Assembly: GCF_016765675.1 (NCBI RefSeq)
Contig: NZ_JAESWB010000165.1
Location: 1-64,000 of the forward strand
Source of the DNA: Neobacillus paridis
GTDB taxonomy: Bacteria; Bacillota; Bacilli; Bacillales; Cytobacillaceae
Reading direction: 5' to 3'
DNA: 64,000 bases
Under the pieces are notes generated by a model. It was not told the DNA's origin. It worked only from the letters and a program-made list of their open reading frames with translations, and searched no databases. Shown piece by piece: positions 27,692-40,734 of this stretch (within the stretch, counting starts at the first letter, position 1; each line of letters opens with the position of its first letter). Made by a program: the position numbers and the translations under genes.

Positions 27692-28520
27692 CTGTTCATT
27701 GAACCCTCCCATATTCACTTTTTCCTTTCTCGCTCGTTCGTTTCTGTTCATTGAACCTTCCTATATTCACTTTTTCCTTTCCCGCTCGTTCGTTTCTGTT
27801 CATTGAACCTTCCCATATTCACTTTTCCCCGTTCCGCTCACTGCTTTCTGTTCATTGAACCTTCCTATATTCACTTTTTCCTTTCCCGCTCGTTCGTTTC
27901 TGTTCATTGAACCCTCCTATATTCACTTTTTCTCGTTCCGCTCCCTGCTTTCTGTTCATTAAACCTTCCTATATTCACTTTTTCCTTTCCCGCTCGTTCG
28001 TTTCTGTTCATTGAACCCTCCCATATTCACTTTTTCCTTTCCCGCTCGTTCGTTTCTGTTCATTGAACCCTCCTATATTCACTTTTTCTCGTTCCGCTCC
28101 CTGCTTTCTGTTCATTGAACCTTCCTATATTCACTTTTTCCTTTCCCGCTCGTTCGTTTCTGTTCATTGAACCTTCCCATATTCACTTTTCCCCGTTCCG
28201 CTCACTGCTTTCTGTTCATTAAACCTTCCCATATTCACTTTTCCCCGCTCCGCTCACTGCTTTCTGTTCATTGAACCTTCCTATATTCACTTTTTCCTTT
28301 CCCGCTCGTTCGTTTCTGTTCATTGAACCCTCCTATATTCACTTTTTCTCGTTCCGCTCACTGCTTTCTGTTCATTAAACCTTCCCATATTCACTTTTCC
28401 CGCTCCGCTCCCTGCTTTCTGTTCATTGAACCCTCCCATATTCACTTTTCCTCGTTCCACTCACTGCTTTCTGTTCATTGAACCTTCCCATGTTCACTTT
28501 TCCCCGCTCCGCTCCCTCGT
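27692..28520. repeat. Array of sixteen 52-bp tandem repeats
   Basis: The word CTGTTCATT recurs at 27692, 27744, 27796 and so on to 28471: 16 copies, all 52 bp apart except one 51-bp step (28368 to 28419). Two variants intermix, ending in TTTCCCGCTCGTTCG or in CCCGTTCCGCTCACTGC. On the minus strand each unit has AGGAAGG or AGGAGGG, then TTCA, then ATGAACAG, i.e. a ribosome-binding-like site before an ATG. From an ATG through two type-A units, the frame stops at the TGA inside the ATGA two units later. There are no spacers, so this is not CRISPR. It lies between convergent genes. Confidence 0.95.
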
Positions 28521-28596
28521 TTGGTGACCTTCGTTACTCTTTTTCGCTCTTCCCTGTCTCTTATCGGACTTATACCTTACGAGGAGTTGCGTTATG

Positions 28597-28640
28597 AAAA
28601 AAGAGTGCCTGACTCCGTTGTGAATCATACACTCTTTTTT
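28597..28640 (-). terminator. Terminator of yueI
   Basis: AAAAAAGAGTG and CACTCTTTTTT form an 11-bp stem around a 22-nt loop; the T-run is on both strands. The left part contains GTGCCTGACTCC, close to the repeat core at 59932-60010. Confidence 0.75.
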
Positions 28641-28643
28641 GCT

Positions 28644-29063
28644 TTAAAATAATTTTGTCCAAAAGCTTTCCTTGGCAGCAGGGATTTCCGGAGCTTTCTT
28701 TGTAATAAAAATTTCATCCTTATCAATTGCATAATCCAGTGCCAATACCAAACCAATGTCTGTGTTACTTTCTTTATTTGTGACAATGGTATGCCCAATT
28801 TTGTTCTTCGTTGCTTGTTTTACATATTTGGATAGTTGCTCATAGCTCAAAGTTCCATTAAGAAAAAGGTGTGCCTTGGGATACTCCTTCATATACTGCT
28901 CTACCTCTGGGTATACCGTTTCCTCTGCAACCTGGCCTTTCTTTAAAGCGACCACTATCCGCTCGCGCAGTGTCCCCAAGTATGTCCGCCGCTCATCCGG
29001 CTTCGTTTCCAAAGGTCCATGAATCCCTTGTTGAAGGATCTCTTCAACATTCGTTTTTTTCAA
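28644..29063 (-). CDS. yueI: YueI-like protein (DUF1694)
   Basis: 139 residues that strongly resemble B. subtilis YueI, a conserved Firmicutes protein of unknown function: QQGIHGPLETKPDERRTYLG, LRERIVVALKKGQV, HLFLNGTLSYEQ, DIGLVLALDYAI. No membrane segment or catalytic motif is evident. I place the start at TTG 29063 because GGAG lies about 9 nt upstream; the frame can extend upstream to TTG 29078. Monocistronic with its own terminator. Confidence 0.85.
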   Translation of the reverse strand: MKKTNVEEILQQGIHGPLETKPDERRTYLGTLRERIVVALKKGQVAEETVYPEVEQYMKEYPKAHLFLNGTLSYEQLSKYVKQATKNKIGHTIVTNKESNTDIGLVLALDYAIDKDEIFITKKAPEIPAAKESFWTKLF

Positions 29064-29270
29064 TCCAATCAACTCCAATACAAGAACTATTATTTCCTAT
29101 GATAGGACAAAAAGGATTGTTCCATTCATTTTTATTTTTTCGTACCAAGCAACCGGACTTTCTTGAGCAAGGGCTCTCATTTATAAATTTTGCGTTGATG
29201 GGAGTTCCTATGGCTATATTCTGGACAATGCCCCCTTCTCTCTATCCATCCAGGCAAGGCGTAAAAAAGT

Positions 29271-29306
29271 AAAAAACTACGGAGAAACCGGCTTCCCCGT
29301 AGTTTT
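29271..29306 (-). terminator. Terminator of the peptide transporter gene
   Basis: AAAACTACGG / CCGTAGTTTTT form a 10-bp stem, 12 nt after the stop codon. Confidence 0.88.
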
Positions 29307-29317
29307 ATGATAACAAA

Positions 29318-30853
29318 TTAGCGGATATCCTTGATAAAGGTTTTGATTTTTGGAGTCAGTGCAAACAAAATAATCGAAAGAACAATTGACAGTACTCCAA
29401 TAACACCAAAGTAGGTCATTTCTGTTTCCGGCGTATAGAATTTAACGATTTGCGCGTTAAGTGCTTGAGCCGCTGCGTTCGATAAGAGCCACATACTCAT
29501 CATTTGTGATGAGAAAGCAGACGGTGCCAGTTTGGTGGTCGCTGACAGGCCAACAGGCGATAAGCACAATTCCCCGATTACGACGATAAAGTAGCTAAGT
29601 ACAAGCCATAATGGATTAACCAATGCATGCGTTCCGCCGATCAAAGCAGGAACTAAAATAACGACGAATGACAACCCCGCGAATAGCAGACCGTAGGCAA
29701 ATTTCGCCGGGATCGTTGGTGCCTTATTACCCAATTTTACCCAAAGTGTTCCAACAATTGGTGCAAACACAACGATAAACAATGGGTTCGCTGACTGGAA
29801 CCAAGATGGATTAATATGAATTCCCGCAAAGTCTAATTGTGTCCGTTTGTCAGCAAAAGCGGCAAGAATCGTTGAACCTTGCTCTTGGATTGACCAGAAC
29901 ATAACGGCTGCCAAGAATAACGGAATAAAGGCGATCAAATGCGAACGCTCTTCCTTTGTTGTTTTTGGACTGCGGTACATGTAAATAAAATAGATGGTTG
30001 GAATTACAAATCCAAGGATTCCGACAAGGTAAATAAACCGTTGAACGGTTAAAATGCCGGTCATAGCAGAAATCGTAATGATTACGGCAAGAACAACTGC
30101 TGCCAAGCCAAATTTTACAAAAGTAGTTTTCTTTTCCTCTGAGGATAATGGATTATGAACGAATTGACCAGCAAGGCCAAGGTTCTTTTTCCTTGTTAAA
30201 ACATAACAAACTAATGCCAAGAACATTCCAAGAGCAGCGATACCAAAACCTAAATGGAAATTATAATTCATTCCAACTGTTCCGACAATTAATGGAGCAA
30301 TAAAGGCCCCGAGGTTTACACTCATATAAAAAATACTGAAGCCAGCATCACGGCGGGCGTCATTAATATCATACATTTCCCCTACAACCGTCGAAATATT
30401 TGGCTTTAATAAGCCTGTACCGAGGATAATTAACACCATTGAAGTAAAAAACATTGCTTTACTTCCAGGTACAGCTAAAGCGATATGACCGAACATAATC
30501 AAAATACCGCCGTAAAACAGCGACTTGGATGGTCCAATCAACCGGTCTGCCACCCATCCACCAATGATCCCTGACATGTAGATCAATGATCCATATACAG
30601 AAGCGATGGCGAGGGCCGTCTGCTGGTTCATACCTAATCCGCCTTTAGTGACGGAATAATACATATAATAGACTAGAATGGCTTTCATGCCATAGTATGA
30701 AAATCTTTCCCAAAATTCAGTAAAGAATAACGTAAACAATCCTTTAGGATGACCAAAAAAACCTGTTTGAGGAACACTATCCACAATCTTCTGTCTATTT
30801 GACATTTCTTCTGGAATTATTTCCTCAATTTTCTGTTTTCTTAATGTTGACAT
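29318..30853 (-). CDS. POT-family di/tripeptide:proton symporter
   Basis: A 511-residue major-facilitator protein of the POT/PTR family (DtpT-like). Signature regions are FTEFWERFSYYGMKAILVYYM at the first helix (E-x-x-E-R-F-x-Y-Y motif), then GGWVADRLIG, GTGLLKPNISTVVGEMY, FSIFYMSVNLGA and FWSIQEQGST. It imports small peptides using the proton gradient. No signal peptide; about 14 helices are expected. Confidence 0.93.
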   Translation of the reverse strand: MSTLRKQKIEEIIPEEMSNRQKIVDSVPQTGFFGHPKGLFTLFFTEFWERFSYYGMKAILVYYMYYSVTKGGLGMNQQTALAIASVYGSLIYMSGIIGGWVADRLIGPSKSLFYGGILIMFGHIALAVPGSKAMFFTSMVLIILGTGLLKPNISTVVGEMYDINDARRDAGFSIFYMSVNLGAFIAPLIVGTVGMNYNFHLGFGIAALGMFLALVCYVLTRKKNLGLAGQFVHNPLSSEEKKTTFVKFGLAAVVLAVIITISAMTGILTVQRFIYLVGILGFVIPTIYFIYMYRSPKTTKEERSHLIAFIPLFLAAVMFWSIQEQGSTILAAFADKRTQLDFAGIHINPSWFQSANPLFIVVFAPIVGTLWVKLGNKAPTIPAKFAYGLLFAGLSFVVILVPALIGGTHALVNPLWLVLSYFIVVIGELCLSPVGLSATTKLAPSAFSSQMMSMWLLSNAAAQALNAQIVKFYTPETEMTYFGVIGVLSIVLSIILFALTPKIKTFIKDIR

Positions 30854-30881
30854 TCAATTTAACCTCCATTTCTATATTAAA

Positions 30882-30910
30882 ATAATAAATATATTGTTGA
30901 AAGTTGTCAA
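30882..30910 (-). promoter_or_regulatory. Predicted promoter of the peptide transporter
   Basis: Consensus TTGACA (30910-30905) and TATTAT (30887-30882) with 17-nt spacing, about 29 nt before the start codon. Confidence 0.7.
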
Positions 30911-31007
30911 TTGTTAGTTTTTTCAAAGATTAGATTTGTTTAGTACTTAGTGAAAATTATCTTAAAATACTAATTCGTCAAAATTTTTTATAAAATGCAT
31001 CTGAAAA

Positions 31008-31042
31008 CAAAAAATCCCTCCCTCCAGTTAAGGAGAGAAGGA
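31008..31042 (-). terminator. Terminator of aceBA
   Basis: CCTTCTCTCC-TTAACT-GGAGGGAGGG is followed by ATTTTTTG on the minus strand, shortly after aceA. Confidence 0.85.
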
Positions 31043-31057
31043 TCAAAAGGATTATAT

Positions 31058-32341
31058 TTATTTTGTACTTGTAAATTGTTCTTCTTCTGTTGAGCCTTTT
31101 AGTGCAGTTGTAGAAGAAGTACCACCAGTAATTACCATAGATACTTGGTCAAAGTAACCTGTGCCAACTTCACGTTGGTGACGAGTTGCAGTATAACCGT
31201 ATTGTTCGCTGGCAAATTCAGCTTGTTGTAATTCAGAGTAAGCGGCCATGCCACGATCTTTGTAGCCGCGAGCAAGCTCGAACATGCTGTGGTTTAGAGC
31301 ATGGAAACCTGCAAGTGTAACGAATTGGAATTTGTAGCCCATTTTACCAAGCTCTTGTTGGAAGTTTGCAATCGTTTCTTCATCGAGCTTAGCCTTCCAG
31401 TTGAAAGAAGGAGAGCAGTTATATGCCAATAGCTTGCCAGGGAATTGTTCATGGATTGCTTCCGCAAAACGTCTTGCTTCCTCAATATTTGGCTCGGAAG
31501 TTTCACACCAGATCAAGTCCGCATATGGTGCATAAGCTAAGCCACGGGCAATTGCTTGATCAATTCCGGCTTTCGTACGGAAAAATCCTTCGGTTGTACG
31601 CTCACCAGTAATAAATGGAGCATCGTTCATATCGATATCGCTTGTAATTAAATCAGCAGCGTTGGCATCTGTACGAGCAACCAATACAGTTGGCACACCC
31701 ATAACATCGGCTGCTAGACGGGCTGCAATCAGGTTGCGGACGGCTGTTTGTGTCGGAAGTAATACCTTACCACCTAAGTGACCGCATTTTTTCTCGGAAG
31801 ATAGTTGGTCTTCGAAGTGAACGCCGGATGCCCCTGCTTCAATCATTGCTTTCATTAATTCGAAGCAGTTTAATTGACCGCCAAAGCCGGCCTCAGCATC
31901 AGCTACAATCGGAGCAAACCAGTCGATTGAGTGGTCGCCTTCTCCATGTGTAATTTGATCGGCGCGCTGCAATGCTTGGTTAATCCGCTTCACAACAGCA
32001 GGAACGCTGTTTGCCGGATACAAGCTTTGGTCCGGATACATTTGTCCAGCCAGGTTGGCATCTGCAGCAACCTGCCAGCCGCTTAAGTAAATGGCTTTCA
32101 AGCCTGCTTTCACTTGTTGAACTGCTTGGTTACCTGTCAGAGCACCAAGTGCATTGATATAGTCTTCCTCGTTTAACAGCTTCCAAAGCTTTTCGGCGCC
32201 TTTACGAGCCAATGTATATTCAATGTCGATGGAACCGCGAAGTTTGATAACATCTTCTGCCGTGTATGGTCTTGTAATCCCCTTCCAACGTGCATCCATT
32301 TCCCAGCTTTCTTGTAATTGCGCTACTCTTGCATCTGTCAT
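31058..32341 (-). CDS. aceA: Isocitrate lyase
   Basis: A 427-residue glyoxylate-cycle enzyme that splits isocitrate to succinate and glyoxylate. The active-site motif KKCGH is present ([12 protein letters not shown]), together with [15 protein letters not shown] and NCSPSFNWK. It is downstream of aceB with a 46-nt gap, so both form one operon for growth on acetate or fatty acids. B. subtilis lacks this pair, so it helps exclude that species. Confidence 0.96.
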   Translation of the reverse strand: MTDARVAQLQESWEMDARWKGITRPYTAEDVIKLRGSIDIEYTLARKGAEKLWKLLNEEDYINALGALTGNQAVQQVKAGLKAIYLSGWQVAADANLAGQMYPDQSLYPANSVPAVVKRINQALQRADQITHGEGDHSIDWFAPIVADAEAGFGGQLNCFELMKAMIEAGASGVHFEDQLSSEKKCGHLGGKVLLPTQTAVRNLIAARLAADVMGVPTVLVARTDANAADLITSDIDMNDAPFITGERTTEGFFRTKAGIDQAIARGLAYAPYADLIWCETSEPNIEEARRFAEAIHEQFPGKLLAYNCSPSFNWKAKLDEETIANFQQELGKMGYKFQFVTLAGFHALNHSMFELARGYKDRGMAAYSELQQAEFASEQYGYTATRHQREVGTGYFDQVSMVITGGTSSTTALKGSTEEEQFTSTK

Positions 32342-32387
32342 TTTCCATTTCCTCCTATTAATCTACTATTTTTTATATATAAATTTT

Positions 32388-33980
32388 TTATAACAGCTCA
32401 TATCCGGGTAGTGTTAAGAAATCAACAAATTCATCGTCTAAAATTAATTGATCAAACAGTTTAACGGCTTCTTCAAAACGGCCGCCGGCAAAAGCTTGTT
32501 CCCCAATTTCCTGTTTGATTTTCTCCAACTCCTCTGCCTTAAACGCCTCATACATTTCAACTGTCACTTTACGTCCGTCATTTAAGATCCCTTTCGGGTG
32601 ACGGATCCATTGCCAAAGCTGAGCCCGTGAAATTTCCGCTGTTGCCGCATCCTCCATCAGGTTGTAAATAGGGGCTGCTCCTCGTCCGGATAGCCATGAT
32701 GCAACATATTGAATCCCAACGTTGATGTTGGTACGAACTCCTGCCTCGGTAATCGTTCCATTTGGTACTTCCAACAGGTCTTGAGCAGTGACGGTAATTT
32801 TCTGCTGTTTTGTCGTATGAATCTGGTTTGGCGTCGGCATCTCGCGATTGAACACTTCCATTGCTACCGGTACCAGCCCCGGATGAGCAACCCATGTCCC
32901 ATCATGACCATCACGCGCTTCACGCTCTTTATCGGCGCGAACCTTCGCAAATGCTTCTTCATTAGCCTGCGGGTTATTTTTTACCGGAATTTGTGCGGCC
33001 ATTCCGCCAATTGCCGGTGCCTTGCGGCGGTGACATGTTTGAATTGTAAGTAGCGAGTACGAACGCATAAACGGAACGGTCATTGTCACCTGTGAACGAT
33101 CTGGCAGAATGACATCGTCCTGTTGGCGCAGCTTTTTCAAATAGCTGAAAATATAATCCCAACGTCCACAGTTCAAGCCGGCTGAATGTTCTTTTAACTC
33201 ATAGAGAATTTCTTCCATTTCAAATGCTGCCATAATCGTCTCGATCAGCACAGTTGCTTTAATCGTTCCCTGCGCGATACCGAGTTTTTCTTGAGCAAAA
33301 ACGAATACATCGTTCCAAAGTCGAGCTTCTAAATGACTTTCCAGCTTTGGCAGATAGAAATAGGGGCCTGTACCTCTAGCCAACAATTCTTTTACGTTAT
33401 GGAAAAAGTAAAGGCCGAAATCGACAAAGCTTCCCGAGATTGGTTTTCCGTCTACTAAAATATGCTTTTCCTCAAGGTGGAGCCCACGGGGTCTTACGAT
33501 CAACACGGCTGTCTGCTCATTTAATTCGTACTTTTTGCCATTTGGATTTTCAAAGGAAATCGTCCGCTTTACCGCATCTCGTAAGTTGATCTGTCCTTCA
33601 ACAATATTTTCCCATGTCGGTGATGTGGCATCTTCAAAGTCAGCCATGAACATTTTTGCACCTGAATTCAAGGCGTTTATCACCATTTTTCGGTCTGTCG
33701 GCCCGGTAATTTCCACGCGGCGATCTTGTAAATCTTTTGGCAGCGGGGCAATTGTCCAATCCCCGTTGCGGATATGTTTTGTTTCCGGAAGGAAGTCAGG
33801 CAGCTTGCCATTGTTAATTTCCTCTTGGCGCTTTTGTCTGGACTGTAACAGTTCCACTCTTCTCGCGCCAAAATTCCGCTCTAATTCTTCAATGAAATTC
33901 AACGCTTCAGGCGTCAAAATCTCTTCAAATTGGGCTTTCAAGGCCCCGACCACTTCAATACCCCTTGTTTGCGTCGACAT
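32388..33980 (-). CDS. aceB: Malate synthase A
   Basis: A 530-residue enzyme that condenses glyoxylate with acetyl-CoA to malate. Conserved regions include [55 protein letters not shown] and [13 protein letters not shown]. It is first in the aceB-aceA operon. The glyoxylate shunt works as a unit with the following aceA. Confidence 0.96.
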   Translation of the reverse strand: MSTQTRGIEVVGALKAQFEEILTPEALNFIEELERNFGARRVELLQSRQKRQEEINNGKLPDFLPETKHIRNGDWTIAPLPKDLQDRRVEITGPTDRKMVINALNSGAKMFMADFEDATSPTWENIVEGQINLRDAVKRTISFENPNGKKYELNEQTAVLIVRPRGLHLEEKHILVDGKPISGSFVDFGLYFFHNVKELLARGTGPYFYLPKLESHLEARLWNDVFVFAQEKLGIAQGTIKATVLIETIMAAFEMEEILYELKEHSAGLNCGRWDYIFSYLKKLRQQDDVILPDRSQVTMTVPFMRSYSLLTIQTCHRRKAPAIGGMAAQIPVKNNPQANEEAFAKVRADKEREARDGHDGTWVAHPGLVPVAMEVFNREMPTPNQIHTTKQQKITVTAQDLLEVPNGTITEAGVRTNINVGIQYVASWLSGRGAAPIYNLMEDAATAEISRAQLWQWIRHPKGILNDGRKVTVEMYEAFKAEELEKIKQEIGEQAFAGGRFEEAVKLFDQLILDDEFVDFLTLPGYELL

Positions 33981-34027
33981 GTACTACATCACCTCTTGTT
34001 ATAATACAGAAACTTACCTCGTTTTGT

Positions 34028-34056
34028 ATTATATAACACTATTTACAAAAAAGAAA
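34028..34056 (-). promoter_or_regulatory. Predicted aceB promoter with possible cre-like site
   Basis: TTTCTT (34056-34051) and TATAAT (34033-34028) are 17 nt apart; the -10 is consensus but the -35 is weak. GAAACCACTTTTC (34053-34065) overlapping the -35 loosely resembles a CcpA cre box, which would fit carbon-source control, but the match is poor. Confidence 0.45.
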
Positions 34057-34157
34057 CCACTTTTCTGAAAATTTTTATAAAAAAGAGGTGAATATTACCT
34101 TAATTCAATATTTACAAGGGGAAAACAGCTGACAGAAATAAAAAAATAGCCTAAAAG

Positions 34158-34191
34158 CAAAAAAATAACCGGCAAAAAAGCCGGTCGGTTA
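34158..34191 (-). terminator. Terminator of the pcrB-pcrA-ligA-camS unit
   Basis: On the minus strand ACCGGC-TTTTTT-GCCGGT is followed by TATTTTTTT directly after the camS stop. Confidence 0.88.
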
Positions 34192-35358
34192 TTACGGGTA
34201 AATATAAACAAACGGTTCGGTATCATTGGCCTTTTTGACGATCAGCGCTTCGGGTCCGTTGACAGAGGTGACACTTACCGAAACCGGTAAGTATTTAGGG
34301 AAATATTGCATTACTAACCCTGTTACATACTGGGTAAAACCGATTCCTTCCGATTTCCCATAAAATTGGATTGGGATCGTAATCGAAAGATCCTGCAGCT
34401 GATCTCCTACGTAAAAAGCTCTTCCAATAACACCGGTAAAGTTAGGAAAATAATCCTCTACATCCTGCTTAAAGTTCAAAAAGGAAATGACATCATCGCG
34501 ATGATCTTTTTGGGCATCAGCTGAAGGGAATAAATAAAACTTTTCATTTACCTTCTCCCATTTATTCAGGCTCGAACTGCCACTGTCAACGGTGGTATAA
34601 GCAAAGAAATTACCGGGGACGACAGACGATTTCTTTTCCTGTTTAAATAAGGCAATCGTAATCGGGACCTCGGACAGACCTTTCATTCCCCTCATCCGCT
34701 TGACTACTTCAGCGGCGATTTTTTTTCCTTCCTGTACCATATCGGCATATTTAATCGTTTCATCCCTTTCCACCGTACCGCTGCCGACGGAAACTTTATA
34801 GTAATAGGTCGAATTCATCGCGAGTCCAATTACAACTCCGCCTAATTTTACATTTCCTTTATCATCCTTGGTTAAATAATCATGCTCGAGAATATGAGCC
34901 AAATAAATCGGTGAGCTCGGGTTTGCTTCAGTCCCTGTATTAATCGGGTTCAATCCGACATTATCAGATTGTTTTAGTTTATTTTTCTTTAGTTGTTGTT
35001 TTGTATATCGGCGGTTTAACCAGGCCTTAATGGTATCAGCCTTAATCTCCTGCCCTTCACGAAAATAATACTTATCCGTATCAAAACTGTTCTGGGCAAT
35101 CCGCATTAAACCCATTTCGAATTCATTTAAATCATATCTCGTATTAATATTATTTACGACCAGCCCGCGCGCTTCCCCTGGTTTAAAGGGAAGAATCGTC
35201 CGATAATATTTATCCGATATATTGTACTTTGGAATAATTGCCTTTCCTTTACTCGACTTCCCTGAAGTTTGGACCTCTTCATTTTGCTTACTGAAATTAG
35301 GTGCACAGGCACTAAGCAAAAGAACGAGGGTAAAGGCAAGCAATGAGAGTTTTCTCAT
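34192..35358 (-). CDS. camS: CamS/YerH-family lipoprotein
   Basis: A 388-residue exported lipoprotein: signal LSLLAFTLVLLLSAC with lipobox LLSAC, so Cys is lipidated and the protein is anchored outside the membrane. It matches the CamS sex-pheromone precursor family; in enterococci and staphylococci the cleaved signal peptide acts as a pheromone, but the main function of the body is unknown. I choose ATG 35358 (GAGGTG 9 nt upstream). Last gene of a four-gene unit, 15 nt after ligA. Confidence 0.9.
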   Translation of the reverse strand: MRKLSLLAFTLVLLLSACAPNFSKQNEEVQTSGKSSKGKAIIPKYNISDKYYRTILPFKPGEARGLVVNNINTRYDLNEFEMGLMRIAQNSFDTDKYYFREGQEIKADTIKAWLNRRYTKQQLKKNKLKQSDNVGLNPINTGTEANPSSPIYLAHILEHDYLTKDDKGNVKLGGVVIGLAMNSTYYYKVSVGSGTVERDETIKYADMVQEGKKIAAEVVKRMRGMKGLSEVPITIALFKQEKKSSVVPGNFFAYTTVDSGSSSLNKWEKVNEKFYLFPSADAQKDHRDDVISFLNFKQDVEDYFPNFTGVIGRAFYVGDQLQDLSITIPIQFYGKSEGIGFTQYVTGLVMQYFPKYLPVSVSVTSVNGPEALIVKKANDTEPFVYIYP

Positions 35359-35373
35359 ATAATGAAACACCTC

Positions 35374-37404
<2,031 letters not shown>

Positions 37405-37437
37405 TCATTAAATTGGACTCCATAACGGGAGTTTTTG

Positions 37438-39693
37438 TTACACCTGTTTGATAGGTGCAAATTTTGCCAGTAGACGTTTAATGCCAATTGGGCTTGGGAA
37501 AGCAATATCAAGCTCTGTTCCTTCGCCTTGACCTTTCACACTGACAACCGTTCCAATTCCCCATTTCCCGTGTTCTGCTTTATCGCCGACCTTCCAAGCG
37601 ACATTTTCACCGCCGGAAGAAGTCGGCCTCATCACCGGTTTTCTAGGTGCTGCAGGAGCTCCGAAGGATGATCTCGATGTCCCAAATGTTGCCGATCCCG
37701 ATCGGCCAAAGGGTCTTGACCCAAACGGCGTGTCCACACTAGTCTCCTGTTCGACCCCTTCTAAAAGTTCTTCCGGAATTTCACTGATGAACCGTGATGC
37801 CGGATTGACATTAGTACGGCCAAACAACGTTCTGATCTGGGCATTGGTGAGGAACAAGCTTTGCTCCGCTCGGGTAATGCCAACATAAGCAAGGCGCCGT
37901 TCTTCCTCCATTTCCGCCTCTTCCATTAATGAGCGGCTATGAGGGAAGACGCCCTCCTCCATCCCGATTAAAAAGACAACCGGAAATTCCAGCCCTTTTG
38001 CCGAGTGCAAGGTCATCAGGACGACGGAATCCGCTTTTTCCCCTTCATCATCCATCGAATCAATGTCGGCGACTAAAGCCAAATCGGTTAAGAAGGCAAC
38101 GAGGCTTTTGTCTTCATTTACTTCCTCAAAGTTCTTCGTAACAGATAAAAATTCTTCCAGGTTTTCCAAGCGGCTTTGCGCTTCGATTGACTTTTCCGCT
38201 TTCAGCATTTCCGAGTAACCTGTTTTCTCTAAGACTTCCTCGACTAACTCCGTAACTGAAAGGAATTCCTGCATTTGCGTATAGTTTTTGATTAAGTCGC
38301 GGAATTCTCTCGCCGATTTGGTGATTCTCGGGCTTAGCCCAATCAGTTCAACCGAATTCAATGCCTCAAAAATAGAAAGATCATGCGCTGCTGCAAAGCT
38401 TGCAATTTTATCTAAAGAGCTCGCTCCAATCCCGCGTTTTGGGACATTGATAATCCGCTGCAGACTGATATCATCATCCGGATTAGATATAAGCCGTAAA
38501 TACGCCAGCATATCTTTAATTTCTTTGCGGTCATAGAACTTCGTCCCGCCGACAATCTGATAGCTTATATTTGATTTTAACAGCACTTCCTCCATCACAC
38601 GCGATTGGGCATTGGTGCGGTAAAGGATAGCCATATCAGACAGCTTATACTGATTGTCACGGGTTAACTCTTTAATTTTTCCGGCGACAAATTGGGCCTC
38701 GCCCTGCTCACTATCAGCACGGTAATAAACAATCTTGTTTCCTTCCGGGTTTTCCGTCCACAGATTTTTCGGCTTGCGGTTAAAATTATGTTCAATCACC
38801 TTGTTCGCCGCTAACAAAATTCGTTTCGTTGAACGGTAGTTTTGCTCAAGCAGAATCACTGTGGCATTGGGATAATCTTTTTCAAACGAAAGAATATTGG
38901 TAATGTCAGCGCCGCGCCAACGATAGATCGATTGGTCCGAATCGCCGACGACACAGAGATTTTTAAAGCGGCTTGCCAGTAGCTTGACGAGTATATACTG
39001 GGCTTTGTTCGTATCCTGATACTCATCGACATGTATATATTGAAATTTGCGTTGATAATATTCCAGCACTTCCGGAACACGCTTAAATAGCTGGATCGTT
39101 TTCATGATCAAGTCATCAAAGTCGAGCGCCTGATTTTTCCGGAGGCGCTTTTGATATTCTTCATACACATCACTGACAACTTGCTCATAGTAGCCGCCGG
39201 CAGTTTTAGCATATTCCTCGGGATCTATCAATTCATTTTTTGCCGAACTTATCGAACCAAGAATGGCCCGCGGATCAAATTTTTTGGCATCTATATTTTT
39301 ATCTTTCAAAATGCCCTTGATCACCGATTGCTGATCGGCTGAGTCAAGGATAGTAAAATTACGATTAAAACCGAGCCGGTCAATGTCCCGGCGTAAAATT
39401 CTAACGCACATGGAGTGGAACGTCGAAATCCAAATTTCTTCGGCTGTCCCGCCCATCATCTTCGCAATTCTTTCTTTCATTTCCCGGGCCGCTTTATTGG
39501 TAAAGGTAATCGCTAGAATGTTGTAGGGATTCACGCGCTTTTCAACAATTAAATAAGCAATACGATGTGTTAACACCCTTGTTTTGCCGCTGCCGGCACC
39601 GGCCATAATTAACAGTGGACCGTCTGTTGCCTTGACTGCTTTTTGCTGCTCCGGATTTAAGCCGTTAAGAAGCTTATCAGTTAAATATTGCAA
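37438..39693 (-). CDS. pcrA: ATP-dependent DNA helicase PcrA
   Basis: A 751-residue superfamily-1A (UvrD-type) helicase used in repair and rolling-circle replication. Motifs in order: Walker [12 protein letters not shown], Ia [58 protein letters not shown] and [15 protein letters not shown]. The C-terminal tail ([20 protein letters not shown]) is a Tudor-like domain that binds RNA polymerase. I choose TTG 39693 (residues MQYLTDKLL), since GGTGGTG is 6 nt upstream and the length fits the family; earlier in-frame codons lack a site. Confidence 0.95.
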   Translation of the reverse strand: MQYLTDKLLNGLNPEQQKAVKATDGPLLIMAGAGSGKTRVLTHRIAYLIVEKRVNPYNILAITFTNKAAREMKERIAKMMGGTAEEIWISTFHSMCVRILRRDIDRLGFNRNFTILDSADQQSVIKGILKDKNIDAKKFDPRAILGSISSAKNELIDPEEYAKTAGGYYEQVVSDVYEEYQKRLRKNQALDFDDLIMKTIQLFKRVPEVLEYYQRKFQYIHVDEYQDTNKAQYILVKLLASRFKNLCVVGDSDQSIYRWRGADITNILSFEKDYPNATVILLEQNYRSTKRILLAANKVIEHNFNRKPKNLWTENPEGNKIVYYRADSEQGEAQFVAGKIKELTRDNQYKLSDMAILYRTNAQSRVMEEVLLKSNISYQIVGGTKFYDRKEIKDMLAYLRLISNPDDDISLQRIINVPKRGIGASSLDKIASFAAAHDLSIFEALNSVELIGLSPRITKSAREFRDLIKNYTQMQEFLSVTELVEEVLEKTGYSEMLKAEKSIEAQSRLENLEEFLSVTKNFEEVNEDKSLVAFLTDLALVADIDSMDDEGEKADSVVLMTLHSAKGLEFPVVFLIGMEEGVFPHSRSLMEEAEMEEERRLAYVGITRAEQSLFLTNAQIRTLFGRTNVNPASRFISEIPEELLEGVEQETSVDTPFGSRPFGRSGSATFGTSRSSFGAPAAPRKPVMRPTSSGGENVAWKVGDKAEHGKWGIGTVVSVKGQGEGTELDIAFPSPIGIKRLLAKFAPIKQV

Positions 39694-39757
39694 TTTTTTC
39701 ACCACCGTACAAACGTTTGTTCTTATTTTATCGTTTATTTCGTATTCTGGCAAATCT

Positions 39758-40441
39758 TTAGTGGATGGCTTGGACAGTTTCCAAGGCATTAGAAAAATTC
39801 TCATAAATGGCATTGCCCACGACAATTACATCAGCATGCTTGGCCATTTCTGTTGCCTGTTCAAAGGTCGAAATACCGCCGCCATAAAACAAAGTTGTGC
39901 TCTCAAGCGTTTTTTTCACTTCAGCCACTAGCCCCGGATCCCCGTATTTTCCGCTATATTCCAAATAGAAGATTGGCAGATGAAACATTTTCTCTGCCAT
40001 CATTGCATATGCCTTTATATCATCCGCCGCTAAATTGGAGTTTGCTGCTGTCAATAGGGCAGCTTTACAATTTTCGTTAAGGATACAATAGCCCTCCATG
40101 ATGATTTCATCCCAATTCATGATTTCACCATATTCTTTTACAGCTTGATGATGCAGTCCGGTAACCCATTTTGGGTCGCTGCTGTTGAGGACCGTTGGGA
40201 TAAAATAAAGATCGAAGCCCGGTGTTACTGTCTCGATGCTAGATACCTCGAGAACACACGGAACCGTATAGCGACGAATTCTCGCCATTAAATGTAGGAC
40301 TTGGTCGAGTGTCACCCCGTCCGTTCCTCCAACTAAAATTGCGTCCGTTCCTGATTCACACAGTAATTCCAATTTTTCATCGGAAATTTCTTTATTGGGG
40401 TCAAGTTTAAATACATGGCGCCACTTGCTAACATCGTACAT
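39758..40441 (-). CDS. pcrB: Heptaprenylglyceryl phosphate synthase PcrB
   Basis: A 227-residue TIM-barrel prenyltransferase that joins heptaprenyl diphosphate to glycerol-1-phosphate. Visible: [39 protein letters not shown] and GGGIS (phosphate site). Its place before pcrA is conserved in bacilli. Start ATG 40441 follows AGGAGGACTCC. Confidence 0.95.
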   Translation of the reverse strand: MYDVSKWRHVFKLDPNKEISDEKLELLCESGTDAILVGGTDGVTLDQVLHLMARIRRYTVPCVLEVSSIETVTPGFDLYFIPTVLNSSDPKWVTGLHHQAVKEYGEIMNWDEIIMEGYCILNENCKAALLTAANSNLAADDIKAYAMMAEKMFHLPIFYLEYSGKYGDPGLVAEVKKTLESTTLFYGGGISTFEQATEMAKHADVIVVGNAIYENFSNALETVQAIH

Positions 40442-40478
40442 TGAAAGGAGTCCTCCTGTATTCTAATTCCATTACATC

Positions 40479-40505
40479 ATTATAGCATTTGCGGAAACGA
40501 TTCAA
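40479..40505 (-). promoter_or_regulatory. Predicted promoter of pcrB-pcrA-ligA-camS
   Basis: An extended -10 (TGC-TATAAT, -10 at 40484-40479) lies 15 nt after TTGAAT (40505-40500). The -35 spacing is short, but the extended -10 supports function. Confidence 0.55.
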
Positions 40506-40704
40506 AAAGAAAACATTAAATCTGGGGTTGGAAATATATAGGACGGGAAGCCACTTTATAATAAAAGAGCTTTGATTATGTAGATCTGACACATTAACGA
40601 AGTGAAATTCCCTTTTTATTCCTAATTTTGTAGAATTATTGAGGGATTTTGTAAAAAAAGCTTCAAATATGTAAGATTAATACTTTCAGCTTTTATCCTA
40701 AAAG

Positions 40705-40731
40705 GAAAAACCGGAGACTTGGATCTCCGGC
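40705..40731 (-). terminator. Terminator of yerC
   Basis: CCGGAGA-TCCAAG-TCTCCGG followed by TTTTTCC on the minus strand, just after the yerC stop. Confidence 0.9.
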
Positions 40732-40734
40732 TGG

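Noticed and set aside
27692-28520. CRISPR array
   Set aside because: The 52-bp units are contiguous with no unique spacers and no cas genes are nearby.
28871-29272. Plus-strand 133-residue reading frame over yueI
   Set aside because: It is antisense to the well-supported yueI gene for most of its length, with no ribosome binding site; the tail beyond yueI is not recognisable.
39694-39825. N-terminal extension of PcrA
   Set aside because: It overlaps the pcrB 3' end, has no ribosome binding site and does not match the family N-terminus, which begins at TTG 39693.
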